Below are positions 39,701-51,517 of a DNA stretch of 64,000 nt, piece after piece. The notes under the pieces are model-generated. The model had not been told where the DNA came from. It saw only the letters and a list, made by a program, of their open reading frames with translations, and did not search any database. Position 1 is the first letter of the stretch, and each line of letters opens with the position of its first letter. Origin of the DNA: Toxoplasma gondii ME49 (taxonomy: Eukaryota > Apicomplexa > Conoidasida > Eucoccidiorida > Sarcocystidae). The stretch lies in contig NC_031476.1 of the NCBI RefSeq assembly GCF_000006565.2, positions 3,434,458-3,498,457 on the forward strand, given 5' to 3'. A program made the position numbers and the translations under genes.

Positions 39701-42700
39701 TGGTCGTTTCAGTTTTTCCTGTCCCCGCTGGACCTTCCGGTGCGCCGCCGTACTGCAAGTGGAAAGCGCCGATCAGAGTTCGGTAGCACCGGTCAGTTAG
39801 GGGCGTGATGACGAGTCTTTCCGTGCTGCCCAAGTATTCAAATCCGTAAAAGATTCGCGCGTTGATCATGCTCAGCTGAATCTCCGGCTTTGTGTTTCTC
39901 TTTCCCGTCAGCAAAGTGACACTTCCTGGCTGCTGCCACGACAGACGCAATTGCGCGAGCCACTCGAAATCCGACAAAGAAGACGTGTTCTCCTTCTTCA
40001 ACTCTTCCACCACGTCCCGCGCATGCACGTCGATGGTCAGAAGAGTCGTCACTGTCAGGCGATTCAGCTGCGTTAAGCGGCCGCGGACCAGACGAACGAG
40101 CTGCAGAAGAACACGCAACAATAGGTTAGGAAAACACGAGAGAGCGTAAAAAAAGGAGGCGGAACGCCCTCAGAATAGGCAACCAGCCGCACGGTCTTCT
40201 CAGGCAGATGGATGCAGCCTGCTGGTGACAGATGAGGGGATTTGCTTTAAGGAAGAGAAGAGGAAAAAGAAGGACGTTCAGAGGACGAAGACCTGGAAGT
40301 CTTGGGTATTCTCGTTTCTCTACGCCGATGGGCTTGTTCGGCGAATCAGAAAGGCGCTATTGCGTCACAATGGTAAACACCGACAAGAAACGAAAACGCG
40401 GCACGAACGGAGAAAACGTTGGTGAACGCAGTCAATTGGAAATCGACCAGAGCGTGTTTCTGAAGACACTGACATCATGTGTTAACACGGGCACTGCAGC
40501 TGTCTATGAAGCACGCTAGTTGGGCACCACCGCCCCCAGCCTCCTGCATTGAACTTCAGAGTGAGCTGAATTTGTCTTGGCGTCTAGGCGGCTGTGGAAA
40601 TGGAAATGGCGTCACCGGTTCTTTCTGCCTAATACAATGCTGTACATCCTTGCCGTACGAGCCACTGCTAGAGGGAGAAACGTCTAAAGAAGTTGAAGAA
40701 ATCAGCTTGCACATTCTTACTCCCTGAAGTTGATCATTGCATTTGTCCAGGTAGCTAGCTAGTTGGGCACCATTGATCGCGTCCGCGACCTCTGAAGTCC
40801 AGAAGATCTGGCTGGCCGTTAGGGCGACCTGACCGGGCCAGGATAAACACCATTCTGTTCTGGGTCGTATCTGGTAATCTTTCATCGCAGCTTCCATGAC
40901 ATCCCGCAGGCTGTCACTGACAGAGCTTTCAACCTGGAGAAATGGCGAAGAAAAACGCACACGTCGAGCAACTAATCGAGTGAATTCACTTCTGGGGCTT
41001 CAAAGTCTTAGGGCCGCAGAAACAAATTCAAGACTCGCTTTGTTCACTGTGAAACTTCACGCTCGATGGCACGTGTAGTACGCAGCCTTCAGAGATCGAA
41101 TTGCGGATCCACGGAAATCGAAAGAAGCGGTTAGTTGTTCTCACACCGGCGCGGTAGGTTTCTGTTCACCCCTCGATATCTTTGTACGTTTGCATAGATA
41201 AGTTTGCGTTTTTTTGCCTACGTGTGAGTGAAGCTATACATTACCCTGAGAGGACGAAACAGGTAATTTTTGTGTACATTTGTTTTCGTGGATACGCGTG
41301 CGAACAAACGAGGGCAGTCCAGCAGAAGATGACACGGAAACCGCATTTGCCGCAGAACCTGCGACGGTAGCAACGGGGGGATAAAAAACAGAAGGAGAGA
41401 AGTCATCGTGTGAGAGATACGCGAGACACGCGACGAGTGGGGCACAACTCTGGAGGCGAGACACAACGAAAAAGCAGAGAGAGCGGAAGGCTGAACAAAC
41501 ACGAATCCCCCACTGAGTATACAGTGGAGCTTGCGGACGCGGGAAAAGAGGAAGAAACAAGAGAGGCAGTTGACCACTCGACAAGGGAAAAGCATGAAAG
41601 TGCCACTCAGCCCTGGGATTAAGATTCTGTCCGACAGATCGAAACTCGTAATGTCTGTTTGCCGTTATTATAAATCGAGTAGCGATTGTCACGCGCACAG
41701 GGAACAACGCCGGAAAGCATGGTAAACCGCCACTCTACAGACCCAGATCGACTGCGTGTTTGCCAGGACCTCGCCAAGCCAGTGTTCAGCTCCGACAAAT
41801 CGGGATCCGTCCACGAGAGCCACGTGGCGTCCGAGAGGAATTTCTTCTCCGGCAGCGCTTCGTATGGCGTTTATGACCGTCCCATGTTCGTCGAAAGCGA
41901 CTCTGTGAATCCCCTCGAAGCATTTGTTCAAATACATTTGAACGGGTGACAGGTCCGTCGTTTGCGACAGGATCGCGAGGAGCTCCTCGTTGGAGAGGAA
42001 GAAGAATCTGGGGAAGGCGAGGCGCTTGGTCTCGAGGAAGTCGTTCACGCCCCTCATAATCTGCGCTAGCTTCGTATTTGCTTGCGTGAAGTCGTGGTGG
42101 AGATTGCCGAATTCCACGATATCCAGAACTCCGGGTGTCTCTTCGGCTTGGGCGACGGTGCGTCTCCACAGGTCATCGACCTCTCGGAACAGCCCTGCCT
42201 CGTGTGGAATTTGCTGCGAGATGTCTGCGCTCTGGAAAATCGGCTGGAGGTACATCCAGGAACGTTGGCAGGCTTGGAGACTGTCGAGAGCCTGTTGGGT
42301 TTCCAGCAACTTCGATTCCCACTCTCGACTTTGGTATTCTATGCACCGGATGAAGCGCGAGCCGCGCATCGTCTGCGTGCGTACGAGGTGGTCGTCCAGA
42401 AGAGCCTGGACGACATCAAAGCCTTTCATGACGTACGTGTGTGTGTCTTTGAAAGGGATGAGTTGGAGCTGCATCGCTTTCCACTCGACCTTCATCTTCA
42501 CCAGGGCGTTCTTCAACGTGAACTCCTTCTGGGCGAGCTCGCTTTTTTCTTCGACGATCTGTAGATGGTCTTGGATCCCGCTGTCGAGAAGTTGAGTGAG
42601 GGAGAAGCCCTCGTCGACGTCTAGGTCGCAACCAATGGTTTTCAGCAGATCGACCCAGTGCCGCGGTAAAAACGCCTCGTTGCAGAGAGGACGAATCACA

Positions 42701-45700
42701 GGAAGATGCTGACGAAAGCGTTCTATGGAGAGGTGCAACGCATCCGCGACTCCGACCTGCACGGAACGTGAATCTGTGAGAAAGTGCTTCCGCAACTTGT
42801 ACGCCTCTTGACTCCATCGATCCAAACTCGTCTCGACCTCCGCCGGATCCAAAGACGTGATGGCGGCGCTCAGCCACTGAAGTTCACCGTACTTGAAGTC
42901 GACGACCAACGCCCACAACTGGACAAGTGCAACCGAAAACAGAGAAAGAGACAGAAAACGATGACAGAACAGAAACTCGTCAGACTCATTGTCCCCCACG
43001 CTCAGTCGGTCCAACTCTCTGGTGTCCAAAAGGGGTGCGATAAAATGCTTTTTGCAGAGTGACGGGTACCTCGGAAAGAACCGTAGCCGCACCCATCACC
43101 CATCCACGGATGCATGCAATTTTTATGTCTGTACTACCTTCTCTCTCTAAATAGATGTCTGGCTTGATATAGACGCGCTCATGCACGCATGCGGATAGTG
43201 TTGTAGATCGATAGTCCAGTCACTTCACCGGCAGTCCCCTGCATATATATATATATATATATATATGCATGCGTACATACGTACATGTATACATGTGCGT
43301 ATATGCTGGTGTGGGTGCACATCCAGGACGATCCTTTTAAAGAACCGGATTAAGTCATTGCGGCAACGGAGATGAAGAAACAAGACAATCGTGTTACTTT
43401 TCTGAAAGGCTCGAAGGCTGCATAAAGGTCGTCGACACGACTGTAGTCGGACGGTTCCTCCAAGCCAAACAGAGTTTCTGCCTTCTTAAAGGCCTCAGTT
43501 CGGTTCTTGGCGGCCGTCAGTTGTTCCTGCAGCTGCACGATTCGTTTGTAATATTCCATCGCCTGCTCGGTGTCGCCCATCTCGTTTCGGACGAAATCAA
43601 CTTCTTGCTCCAGCTGGCTCAAGTCCTTCTCCAACTCTGCCTTGTCCGCTTCCAATTTCTCCTCAAACTGGCAGACCGAAGAGTCGAGAGAAGCGAGTGC
43701 AGAAGAGACGGGTGAGGACAGCCTGCTGCTTCGCGTGCATTCCTCAAGCTTAGGTTTGTCCATCAACAACGACAAGCTCATGAACTTAATGCGTTTCTTC
43801 AAAGGAACGCACCCGAGGAGTCCGAACAGTGCCGGATGCAGATGCATGGTGTGCTGGCCATACATATTCAACGAAGTCTTGTTTCGTCAGTGCTATAAAG
43901 AAGCTTATTTAACTGGTTCCTTCTTTGAGGGGAAACGTGCTGAGTTGAGGCCGGTTAGTACATAGCATCAAACCTATGACTAACTAGCAGAGTTGAATAA
44001 GACAGAGTTGAGATGTGTACACATGACTGGGTTCTTGAATTTTCCAACGCGATGAGACGGACTACCTATTCTGACTCAGTGCACCGCATGAGGTCCGTTG
44101 ACGTGCAAGCTCACCACACACCAGCTTGCGTTACGTATCTACTCGAACAACATCATTTTTTAACCTCAAGTGTTCGAATTTACCCGCAGTCGTCCTTTTT
44201 CAAGAATTCCACCCGTTTCCACAAGGTCGAATTTAATCTGGAGAGGCCAGCTGAAGGCCCTGTAGGCCTCTTCGTGCACAGTTTTGTTGATGGCGAAATT
44301 GACCGACGCGAGTAGGTCGATGGCTTCATGAATGAACCTCGTTCTTGACGTCAGGGGATCCGACAATTCATTTATTGTGGCGATGAGGTTTTTTAAGGAA
44401 CCTAGCTCTTCCTCTGTCGTTGGAATAGTCAAGACGCGGTCATGGAGGTCGTTCCACTCTCTCACGACAGCAGCTATTTCATCCTCTATGAACTTAGACA
44501 CTCTCTCGCATTCAGCTTTCCAGAGCTTTTCCGCCTTGGCCGAAAGTGTTTCTTTCACGTGCGAGCAATCCAGTACGATCATCTGCAGTTTGACTTCTGT
44601 CGGGCAGACCGTCTCAATTTCAAACATTGCAGTGTGGTATTTCTCTAGACGTTCGCGGACACTCGGAAGGTCTGACGGATCAAAGTCGACGTGAGCGTTC
44701 TTTGCGCCCTCTGCAACATCACTGGATAAATATGCAAACTTGTTGAAGAGAGCGATGTAGTTTTCTGCCTTTCCTAGACACGTTCGCAGCACGCTTTGGA
44801 CTGCCTCTCGAGTCTCATTCAGCGGTTCATACGTCGCCGAAATCTCGTACAATGGTGGATTTGGCAACTGAAGAAAGGGAAGCAGCTCCTTCTCTGAACA
44901 CATCCGCACACGACAAACATGGAGTACCTGTGTCCTTTCAGGAGATCAGAACTACACAATTCAGTAGTGAAGTCTCCACAAAACGCGTAGAGATACACAT
45001 TACACACAACTGTATACGCGTCCACCTCGGGATGGTATCGCAGCCAGTCCACACGCTCTGTGAGCCGGGTTAGGTTCAAAAGCTGGCTTAAACCTAGCAG
45101 CAATTCACCAGCCCCGTGCAGAGCCACCGCCTTCAGTCACCCAGCTCACCGAGAGACTTGACTTTGTTGGAGTGCTCAACCAGGCAGTCCAAAAGCGAGG
45201 AAACTTCTCGCGTGACACTGAAAAACAGTACAGGCAGACACAGCAGGAGATCGAGGAGAGAAAACATTTGCTTTGTTGGTAAACCCGCATTTGTGTGACT
45301 GCGAAGCGCATCTCAGTCGTGAGCAGACTTGGGTGCACCCGATAGCGCCGTCTCTTTCTCAGTCCTGCCACGAGTTTTTGAGTGCTTGGCCATTCTGTCG
45401 GGCGCACGAGTTTGTGGCTAGCCCTCTACCGGGAATAAAATCGAACAGCTCACGTATCTGGGTCTGGCGAGAGGCGCACACCATTTTCTGTGGCGCGGAC
45501 ATCAAGAATGAGGAGAGGGTCAGCGGGGCGTTGTGTTTCGTCGGCGACGAAAGAGAGGAAGAAGTGTTTCCAGTCGGCAATCGAGGTCCGAACGAATTCC
45601 ATCATGTGATGTGAGAGGATGATGTCAATTTTACGCAGAATCTTGCGCAGGTCGCTCCGCAAGTATTTCTCCATGTCGTCGACGTAGAAATGGTATTCGC

Positions 45701-48700
45701 CTTCTAATGCGCCAAGAGTCGCCATGGTCTCATTGTAAATATATTCACGCCAATGTTCTTCAAGGACATCCTGAACATCTGCGCAGTGGTCTTGCTGGTG
45801 TTGAATGAACTGAGCCAGTTTGAAAGCCTACAACCAATCCGCAAGGCTGAGCGATTCCGGTCATGTTCTTGCCTTCCACCCGCATCTCTCAGTCACACTC
45901 TGACAGGGGGGTGTATACACGCCCGTATCGTCTAACCTTTGTTGGGCGACGACGCCGACATGTGTTCCCCTTTCGTCTCGACTCACCGTAATAGAAGTAA
46001 AGGGAACTAGACACAGGTGTGGTTGTGTAGTGTATCTGGGCATCAAGATACTGCCTCCAGAGAAACGAGTCTGCTGAGTGCGTCCGTCAATGCTACAGGT
46101 TGACACTCAAGAAGCCTCCTCTTCACAGTCCCGAGGCAATGAATCCCGTCCTGACTCGTTTGTCAGTTAGTAAACATGGCCACGTGGCTTCACAGAATCG
46201 TGGTATGTGCTACATATCGTTTGTCGGAGAAAACACCCTGAAATAGAAGCTGGCTGAGCAAGATTCGAGTTGGAGCGTCTCAACAGCGAACGGCCGACAT
46301 TTGCGTTGATGGTCCAGCGGAGTGATGAATAACCAGAGGCATAGTCTTGGCCAGAATGTTTCATCGGCGATCACTTCACCACCAGACTGACTCCAGTGTC
46401 TCGGTACGTTCCACCAATAACGAAAGAAAACAAAGCAAGCTTGCCAGCAGACGCGTGACGGCGACTCTTGTTGCCACTTACGCTAGGATCAGTGTCGTTT
46501 CTTCGATGGTTCGCCCGCGTCATGATACCCGGAAGGAACCGGTGCCGGTTTCTTCCACAGTTGGTGTCCAGAAAGCGAAAGTCCTGGATTTCCCAGAAAC
46601 GATTCGCCACATGCAGGACTAGCTGCAATTGCAAAGGGAGAGACACGTCTGTAGAAACCAGGTCGCTCCCAATTATCTGAAGGGCGTGTACATATTACAA
46701 AGGAACTCTTCCGACTTCTTGAGAAACGCGTGCCATCCTTTCCTATTAAACGCAGTGATATCTGCACGTCTTCTACACCTTCTGCAGCGATAGTTCATGT
46801 GGTGTTAAGGAGCGCAAAGGTTCTTGACTCACCTTAGTGATTCCCTTCTTGAAATGTGGACTCCGCCTGAGCAGCGCCCGGGTTCTCGAGAGTGTCTGCA
46901 TGCCGGAGACAGGTTCGCATCCCTTTTCCTTCATCGCCGAAGGAAGGAGAGGAACGAAGAGAGATCCAAATCTCGACTGCAGCTTCTCAGGAGTGAGAAA
47001 CGCGTAGGGAGTACCATTCAGGGTAAGCGTTTTGTGTCGGACTGCTGCGAACTTCATGGCGAACATATGAAGGTCTTCCATCTCACGGAACAAGTCACGG
47101 ACATATCCATGATCGAGCTTTCGCAGACAGCCTCGACCCTTGAGCAAAATGCGCTTCAGCAATCGCTGTCTGGCGTGTGTTCCTAGCGGTGGGAACTCAC
47201 AGTCCTGGAGACCGTGAATGAGGTTGATAAGAGACTGGCGCAGACGCATCTGGTCCCGCCTGCGTCGGCATCGTTCTGCTCTTTCTTGACACTTTACTGG
47301 ATCTTCACCAACGAATCGGATCGCGAGGCGATGCACGGTTTTCTCGGTCCCGTCCACTTTCAACCGCACTTTGAATTTCTTTTCGTCTTTGAAATAGTCT
47401 GTAACCCAACAAGGGGTCATCCGCCAGTCGCCATCGAGGAAATGTAGCACGTCTGCATCCTTCGAACACCGTTCGTCAAACTGTAGGTGTTCGCAGACTG
47501 CATCCGACGTGTGTCTTTCCATGATTGAGACACCGTCAGACAGTCCTACCACCCTTTTCGGCAAATTTTCGTCCGTTTCGTGCGGAGCCCCATTTCTGAC
47601 AGAGAGAGTGTCAGAACCGCCCTCGGAGCCCGAGCGCGGAGCACGGTCATCACCACTAGTGTTCCTCCCGTCGTTGTTATCGTCTAGCTTGCCATTGACA
47701 GAACCGCGGCGTGAGTGAGTAGCAGAGATGCAAGAGTGAGCTGAGGCCTCGTTACTGGCAGAATGTCCCAGCCGACACAGAGCCTCCTTGTTTCGCCGGC
47801 TAGCACAGCGACGGACCCATTCCTGCGGAGAGGGATCTGCGTACAGGTCTGGATCGTCGAAATCTTCGAGACTCAGCTTAAGCGGCCCATCTAAAAACAA
47901 GAAAAGTGGTTTGTTGTACTCAATTGCTGCAGCCGAAGGGCACTCGCTGTGATTTGTCGAGGATGCCCTGCGCTCTTCCATAGTGACCACGCTCGTTGCT
48001 GAAGCAGGATGACTGACAGAGTGGGCTATTGCCGCTGAATTGACCTGCGTTGTGGAATGTAGGTATGAAGAATGCTGATCACTTTGTGCCGATTTCGGAT
48101 TGCATCCATCGCTCGCAGTTTTCGCAAGCGACGACCTCGCGACACTAACCGCACCAGATAAGAACCGTCGTTGATCCCTATCAAACAGTGGAACATCACT
48201 TCTGGGACGGCGCTCTTGACGACTTCGATAGCATGGATATTGTTGGATACTGTCTGTATATTTTGCACTTCTGCGTCCAGGAAGTCTACAGCCGTAGCGC
48301 ACTTTTGTGCGCAGACTGCGATGAAGAGAATGTGCGAAGTTCTCCGCGCTAGACTGTCGGGACTCAGGCCGTGTGCTTCCTCGACTTGGCGAGCCGAAAA
48401 GGGCCTCCTCAATTTCCTCCAAAGATGTACTCTCTAGCCCGCCAGCAGGTCGGCGAGACACTTTACATGCGCTTGTGGCAGACGAGATTCGAGAGCAAAG
48501 GCTTGGACTACTAGATGACAAGCTGGACAAAGCTCTCTTCTCTACTCCGCGAAGCGCTTTCCCCGTTGGCGGGGAGAATCCAGCTAGGAACGGATGGTCT
48601 ATATGCCTCGGAGGCAGGTCTGTTCCGGGGTTTTTCAACTGCTCTTTTCGTTCACCTTCAGCAATCCATGTTTTGAAGACATCTTCGGATGCTTCTTCCG

Positions 48701-49529
48701 GTTGATCCTGCTCATGGCTCGATTGAGCCCTGGTGTTCTCGTATTGCATCCAAGAATTCGCTCTGCCTGCAGCCCATCCACGATTTCGAGACTTTGATGA
48801 GGGCTGGCGTTTGTGACATGAACACATTCCTCTTGTGTCTGAGTGTACAGTCGGAAGTGTCGAACACCCACGTGATTCGGATGACTCCGTGAGTGGGGTA
48901 ACCACCCAGGTCGCGGACCGCACAACGCTGCCATCATCAAAGCTCCCCGTGTCGTCGTTCTTCGATTTTTGAGGGCGACTCTCGGAGAATTCTGCGCTGT
49001 CTGGCACATCGAGATTTTTGCCTGAACGAAAAAGATCTTGTGGTGTGAAGTAGGAACGAAGTGTGGAGACAGGGCGACTAGTTGGAGCTAACGGCCACTT
49101 TACTTCCCGTTTTGCTTCCCGAGACAAGCCTACAGCGTCGGCCTTAGGACCGCCGCTCACCCCCGGTGTAGGTTGTATCCCCTGTAACGTTGCACGGAGA
49201 GGTTTCCGACGGCTACCCGAAACGTCTTTACATATTGCAGCTGCGTCAGGAGGTCCCGTACAGTCAGGCTGCTGATTCCTGATTCTGGTTGCTGGATGGC
49301 GTCTCCACCGTCGAGTAGTGCTTTGGTTCCGGACCAGTGATGGATCAGACGCTGAAGGGCCTCCCGCCGTCGAGTGTGGGCGCCGGCCATGTCCTGATTC
49401 TCCTGCCGGTAGCACAGCAGGGCAGCAGTGTGAAAGGATTGCTCGAGACTTCTTGAATAAGTCAGTTTTTTTTTCGACACCTCTCTTTCGGCTACGAAAG
49501 CAAGCAGGCGCCCATCTCAAATGCCTCAT
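20294..49529 (-). CDS. DNAH1: Axonemal inner-arm dynein heavy chain, DNAH1 type (27 exons)
   Basis: Microtubule motor of the inner dynein arm, expected only in the microgamete flagellum. Exons, N to C: 46833-49529, 46482-46676, 45454-45827, 45150-45217, 44184-44893, 43398-43667, 41770-42918, 40721-40933, 39381-40100, 38831-38935, 37570-38514, 36651-37021, 36126-36213, 33862-35601, 32528-33487, 31205-31972, 30381-30713, 29136-29579, 27851-28102, 26583-27306, 25468-25649, 25025-25111, 24322-24578, 23507-23669, 22719-23024, 21564-21986, 20294-20533; 14784 nt, about 4927 aa. Order: tail, linker ([20 protein letters not shown]), AAA1-4, stalk, AAA5-6 ([23 protein letters not shown]), C-terminal domain ([23 protein letters not shown]). 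Linker and pre-tail motifs resemble human DNAH1 most. The exon 13 donor is uncertain, and 5' exons upstream of 49529 cannot be excluded. Confidence 0.92.
22553..22590. repeat. (TA)n microsatellite, DNAH1 intron 25
   Basis: TA tract interrupted by two TACA units, in the intron between exons 25 and 26. Confidence 0.93.
23213..23237. repeat. (TA)n microsatellite, DNAH1 intron 24
   Basis: About 12 TA units within the AT-rich intron between exons 24 and 25. Confidence 0.95.
25724..25755. repeat. (TA)n microsatellite, DNAH1 intron 20
   Basis: About 16 TA units in the intron between exons 20 and 21. The same intron has G and C homopolymers (9 G at 25844-25852, 9 C at 26481-26489). Confidence 0.95.
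27601..27752. repeat. Two (TA)n tracts, DNAH1 intron 19
   Basis: Tracts at 27601-27621 and 27716-27752; the second has about 18 units and is among the longest uninterrupted tracts in the window. Confidence 0.95.
31017..31040. repeat. (TA)n microsatellite, DNAH1 intron 16
   Basis: About 12 TA units followed by GCATGCATG, in the intron between exons 16 and 17. Confidence 0.95.
31454..31807 (-). other. DNAH1: DNAH1 microtubule-binding domain at the stalk tip
   Basis: Exon 16 begins with coiled coil 1 ([14 protein letters not shown] heptads, [18 protein letters not shown]), passes through the small globular microtubule-binding domain ([17 protein letters not shown], then [19 protein letters not shown]) and ends with coiled coil 2 ([20 protein letters not shown]). 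Order and spacing follow the family. Confidence 0.88.
32855..33154 (-). other. DNAH1: DNAH1 acidic, disordered insertion before the stalk
   Basis: After [17 protein letters not shown] and [15 protein letters not shown] comes about 100 residues rich in Ala, Glu, Asp, Gly and Arg (for example [20 protein letters not shown]). Family similarity returns at [19 protein letters not shown], which leads into coiled coil 1 of the stalk. Other DNAH1 proteins have about 30 residues here (recollection). Confidence 0.7.
33368..33457 (-). other. DNAH1: DNAH1 poly-Ser insertion after AAA4
   Basis: Exon 15 opens with [10 protein letters not shown] and then a Ser/Ala tract ([16 protein letters not shown], then [12 protein letters not shown]) before family similarity resumes at [20 protein letters not shown]. 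The segment lies between the AAA4 end ([14 protein letters not shown]) and the region leading to the stalk. Confidence 0.7.
33640..33780. repeat. Imperfect tetranucleotide array, DNAH1 intron 14
   Basis: Degenerate tandem TCTA, TCTG and ATCC units (for example CATCCATCCATCTATCC) spanning about 140 bases in the intron between exons 14 and 15. Confidence 0.85.
34105..34131 (-). other. DNAH1: DNAH1 AAA4 Walker A
   Basis: GFGGSGRKS, near residue 3126, matches the AAA4 form GVGGSGRxS of axonemal dyneins, in which Arg stands at the usual Lys position. LTRLATFL follows as in the family. Confidence 0.9.
35161..35184 (-). other. DNAH1: DNAH1 AAA3 Walker A
   Basis: GVTGTGKT, near residue 2775, is a canonical P-loop. 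Its Walker B is [17 protein letters not shown] about 65 residues later, the usual dynein AAA3 form, followed by [10 protein letters not shown] and GGWYDRK. Confidence 0.93.
37765..38064 (-). other. DNAH1: DNAH1 AAA2 charged insertion (~100 residues)
   Basis: Between the AAA2 P-loop helix ([11 protein letters not shown]) and the conserved [20 protein letters not shown] segment lie about 100 residues composed mostly of Glu, Asp, Arg, Gly and Gln, for example [18 protein letters not shown]. Human DNAH1 has about 25 residues there (recollection). The insertion is in frame within one exon and is presumably a surface loop. Confidence 0.75.
38104..38127 (-). other. DNAH1: DNAH1 AAA2 Walker A
   Basis: GATLTGKT, near residue 2297, follows RHGLMIV as in other axonemal dyneins (usual form GPTGSGKS). 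Lys and Thr of the P-loop are kept. A long charged insertion follows about 14 residues downstream. Confidence 0.88.
38566..38620. repeat. 18-bp tandem repeat, three copies, DNAH1 intron 10
   Basis: Three near-identical 18-bp units of the type AAGACACACACGAAACAT in direct tandem, just upstream of exon 11 in transcription order. Read on the + strand it encodes a KTHTKHK-like frame, which is incidental. Confidence 0.85.
39263..39297. repeat. (TA)n microsatellite, DNAH1 intron 9
   Basis: TA tract with one TG interruption in the intron between exons 9 and 10. Confidence 0.93.
39711..39734 (-). other. DNAH1: DNAH1 AAA1 Walker A (motor ATPase site)
   Basis: GPAGTGKT followed by ETTKDLAKA, near residue 2015, is the canonical axonemal dynein AAA1 P-loop. 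The Walker [10 protein letters not shown] follows about 50 residues later in the same exon, and [15 protein letters not shown] closes the module. The main hydrolysis site looks intact. Confidence 0.95.
43242..43266. repeat. (TA)n microsatellite, DNAH1 intron 6
   Basis: About 12 TA units flanked on both sides by GCATA-type sequence, in the intron between exons 6 and 7. Confidence 0.95.
47910..49529 (-). other. DNAH1: DNAH1 N-terminal low-complexity extension
   Basis: The first ~540 codons of exon 1 are rich in Ser, Arg, Gly, Pro and Gln with no recognised domain. Family resemblance starts around residue 544 ([27 protein letters not shown]) and again near residue 700 ([16 protein letters not shown], then IRFVGEDP), both with counterparts near the start of human DNAH1 as recalled. 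The extension is joined in frame to conserved sequence in a single exon, so it is probably translated. Confidence 0.65.
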
Positions 49530-51517
49530 GGTATACTTGTTCTTTCACGACACCATATTATCGAGCTGCAGCTGCATCTGTTTCTTCTGTGCGATATTCT
49601 GGGACAGAACGTCTGGGTTGTGTTGGATGCCCCTCCACTTCTCTGAATGGCACTCCAGGATTTTACTTTCGAAGCTTCGTACAACTTTAGGTGGCTACTG
49701 TAATACTACTGTAATACAACGCAGGCATGTAATTCCTGTAATCGACAGGGAAAACACGTTGTGAATACTGGGGTGGTCGACGAGATGAGACAAAATGTTA
49801 GTCTGTACTTTCAAATGCACATTCTGTGGTCCCGGTGCTTATACTTTCGGAGCTGATTACCAGTTCCTGGAGTGGGAAGCAGGCTCAGCTCTAGTTCGCG
49901 GCAGACCTTCCCTGCTAGAGTGATAACGCCTTCTTGCTTCCGAAATGCTGTTACCGCAGTTGCCTGGGTAATGGGCTCGCCTAAATTGTCGACATCCCCC
50001 AGAACGGGAAACCCCCGTTTGCCAGCCGTACCGCTGTCTGAACACACCCACACGTGATGCATCACGCGTTTGATCTTTCTGCTTGAAACATATGTGATGT
50101 CTTGTTCTACAAAGCGACAGTGGCGTCTGGTAGATGTATACTGACAGAACACTTTCAGAAGCTACTCAGCCAGTGTAACAATTAAATCTGACCGTCTCGC
50201 TCCTCAGGCTGTGGCACCCAGCGTGTCCGTTCATACCTTTTGTAAATTTGTTAGGAGAGGCCATCTCGGGAATAACCGATGGTTACACAGCAGTGGAAAC
50301 GTGCTGGGGACTGTTTTGCATGATGATGTCCAGTCTCGACAAAAACGACCCAACCTACATTCGCGGAGGCGAACCTGGTTGGAAAGACTTGCTGAGCAAA
50401 TGCAACTTTTCGAAGGATTGAGAATTCGATGAGTAGAGATTAATGTGCGAATCGAATCGGAGCACGCAAGAAGCCATCGCGTGTGTTGTTTATCTCGGCG
50501 AGAAGCACCGCCACAGCGGTACGCTCTCGCGGTGAATATTTCGGCATACTTCAGCCCCACGATCTTTGCCGTTGGACAAAAAACGAATCGGCTACGGGGC
50601 AGCCGGAGCTCTGCCACTGTGAGCGAAAAGCAATTACCATTTTGCGTATTTCTCTCTGACGCCGCATGCCTGTCGTAAAGTGCTCATGATATTCAACAGC
50701 CCCTCTTGCGGGGCCACAAAGTACGTGGGCCTCGACCTCCAATTCCCCTCAGTTTCTTTCGAAACTACCATCACGACCAAGCTGCAAGAGAGCAGTAGTC
50801 TTGTCCCGTGTTTGGTATCTCGCTCACCGTAAAAACATTTATTGAGGCGCCAGCCCACAGGTGGGCTGGACGTGTGTCCACTTCGCAGGGCGCACGAGCG
50901 CGAGCGCATCACTCTTTTCGCATCGCTGCAACAATACGAAAGTGCGGTCTCTCTTAACGAATCGTGCATCGTGATTCCACATTCAGGCGAAACTATGTGC
51001 TCCTGAATCACATTCTGGCAGGCCATGTCTTGGAACAGTGCCTGTCTGTCCACTTTTTGCACCCACTCCGAGGACACTCCCCATTAACAGATCACAGAAC
51101 AGCGATTGAGAAGAGCCCCCTTATGCACTGTGCTTTCCATAAACCCTCTGCTGATATAGTTAATTCATGATACTTGTGTTGGCAAAGTCTCGAAGCTTCA
51201 GGTGGTCTACCATCTTGTGGGAGAAAGGTGACTGGGCGGGAATGCGCAACCTAAAATCCGCAAACTGAGGCTGTCGCGTAAGATATCGCGACTACCGTAT
51301 GACCCCACAGACGCATTGAAATGAAGCTGTTAAGGCGTATACGTTTTTACTGAGACAGTAGTGCCACTGTGTCCAAGCGCAACCGATCTCCGCTGTATCG
51401 TAGGAGCTGGCACAGGGAGTGCTGCTTTCCTGGAGTGAATTGTACTCCTGGAACAGGCATTGAGCGATTTAGAAGAAACGTCCGGCACTTCTTAATGCCA
51501 ACGTCTATTTGGAAAAA
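49530..51517. promoter_or_regulatory. Divergent intergenic region between DNAH1 and CFAP53
   Basis: This 2 kb separates the start codons of two divergently transcribed axoneme genes and should contain both 5' UTRs and promoters. No gene is recognised; minus-strand frames of 128 and 147 codons (50231-50617, 50634-51077) lack family resemblance. A CGTCTC (GAGACG on the minus strand) at 50193-50198 and a GCATGC at 50664-50669 resemble cores of motifs reported in Toxoplasma promoters, but single hexamers occur by chance. Untranslated or coding 5' exons of either gene could also lie here. Confidence 0.5.

Noticed and set aside
45150..45217. Alternative donor gtcaag for DNAH1 exon 4
   Set aside because: The stronger gtgagc donor with the acceptor at 44894 gives [20 protein letters not shown], which matches the human DNAH1 pattern better.
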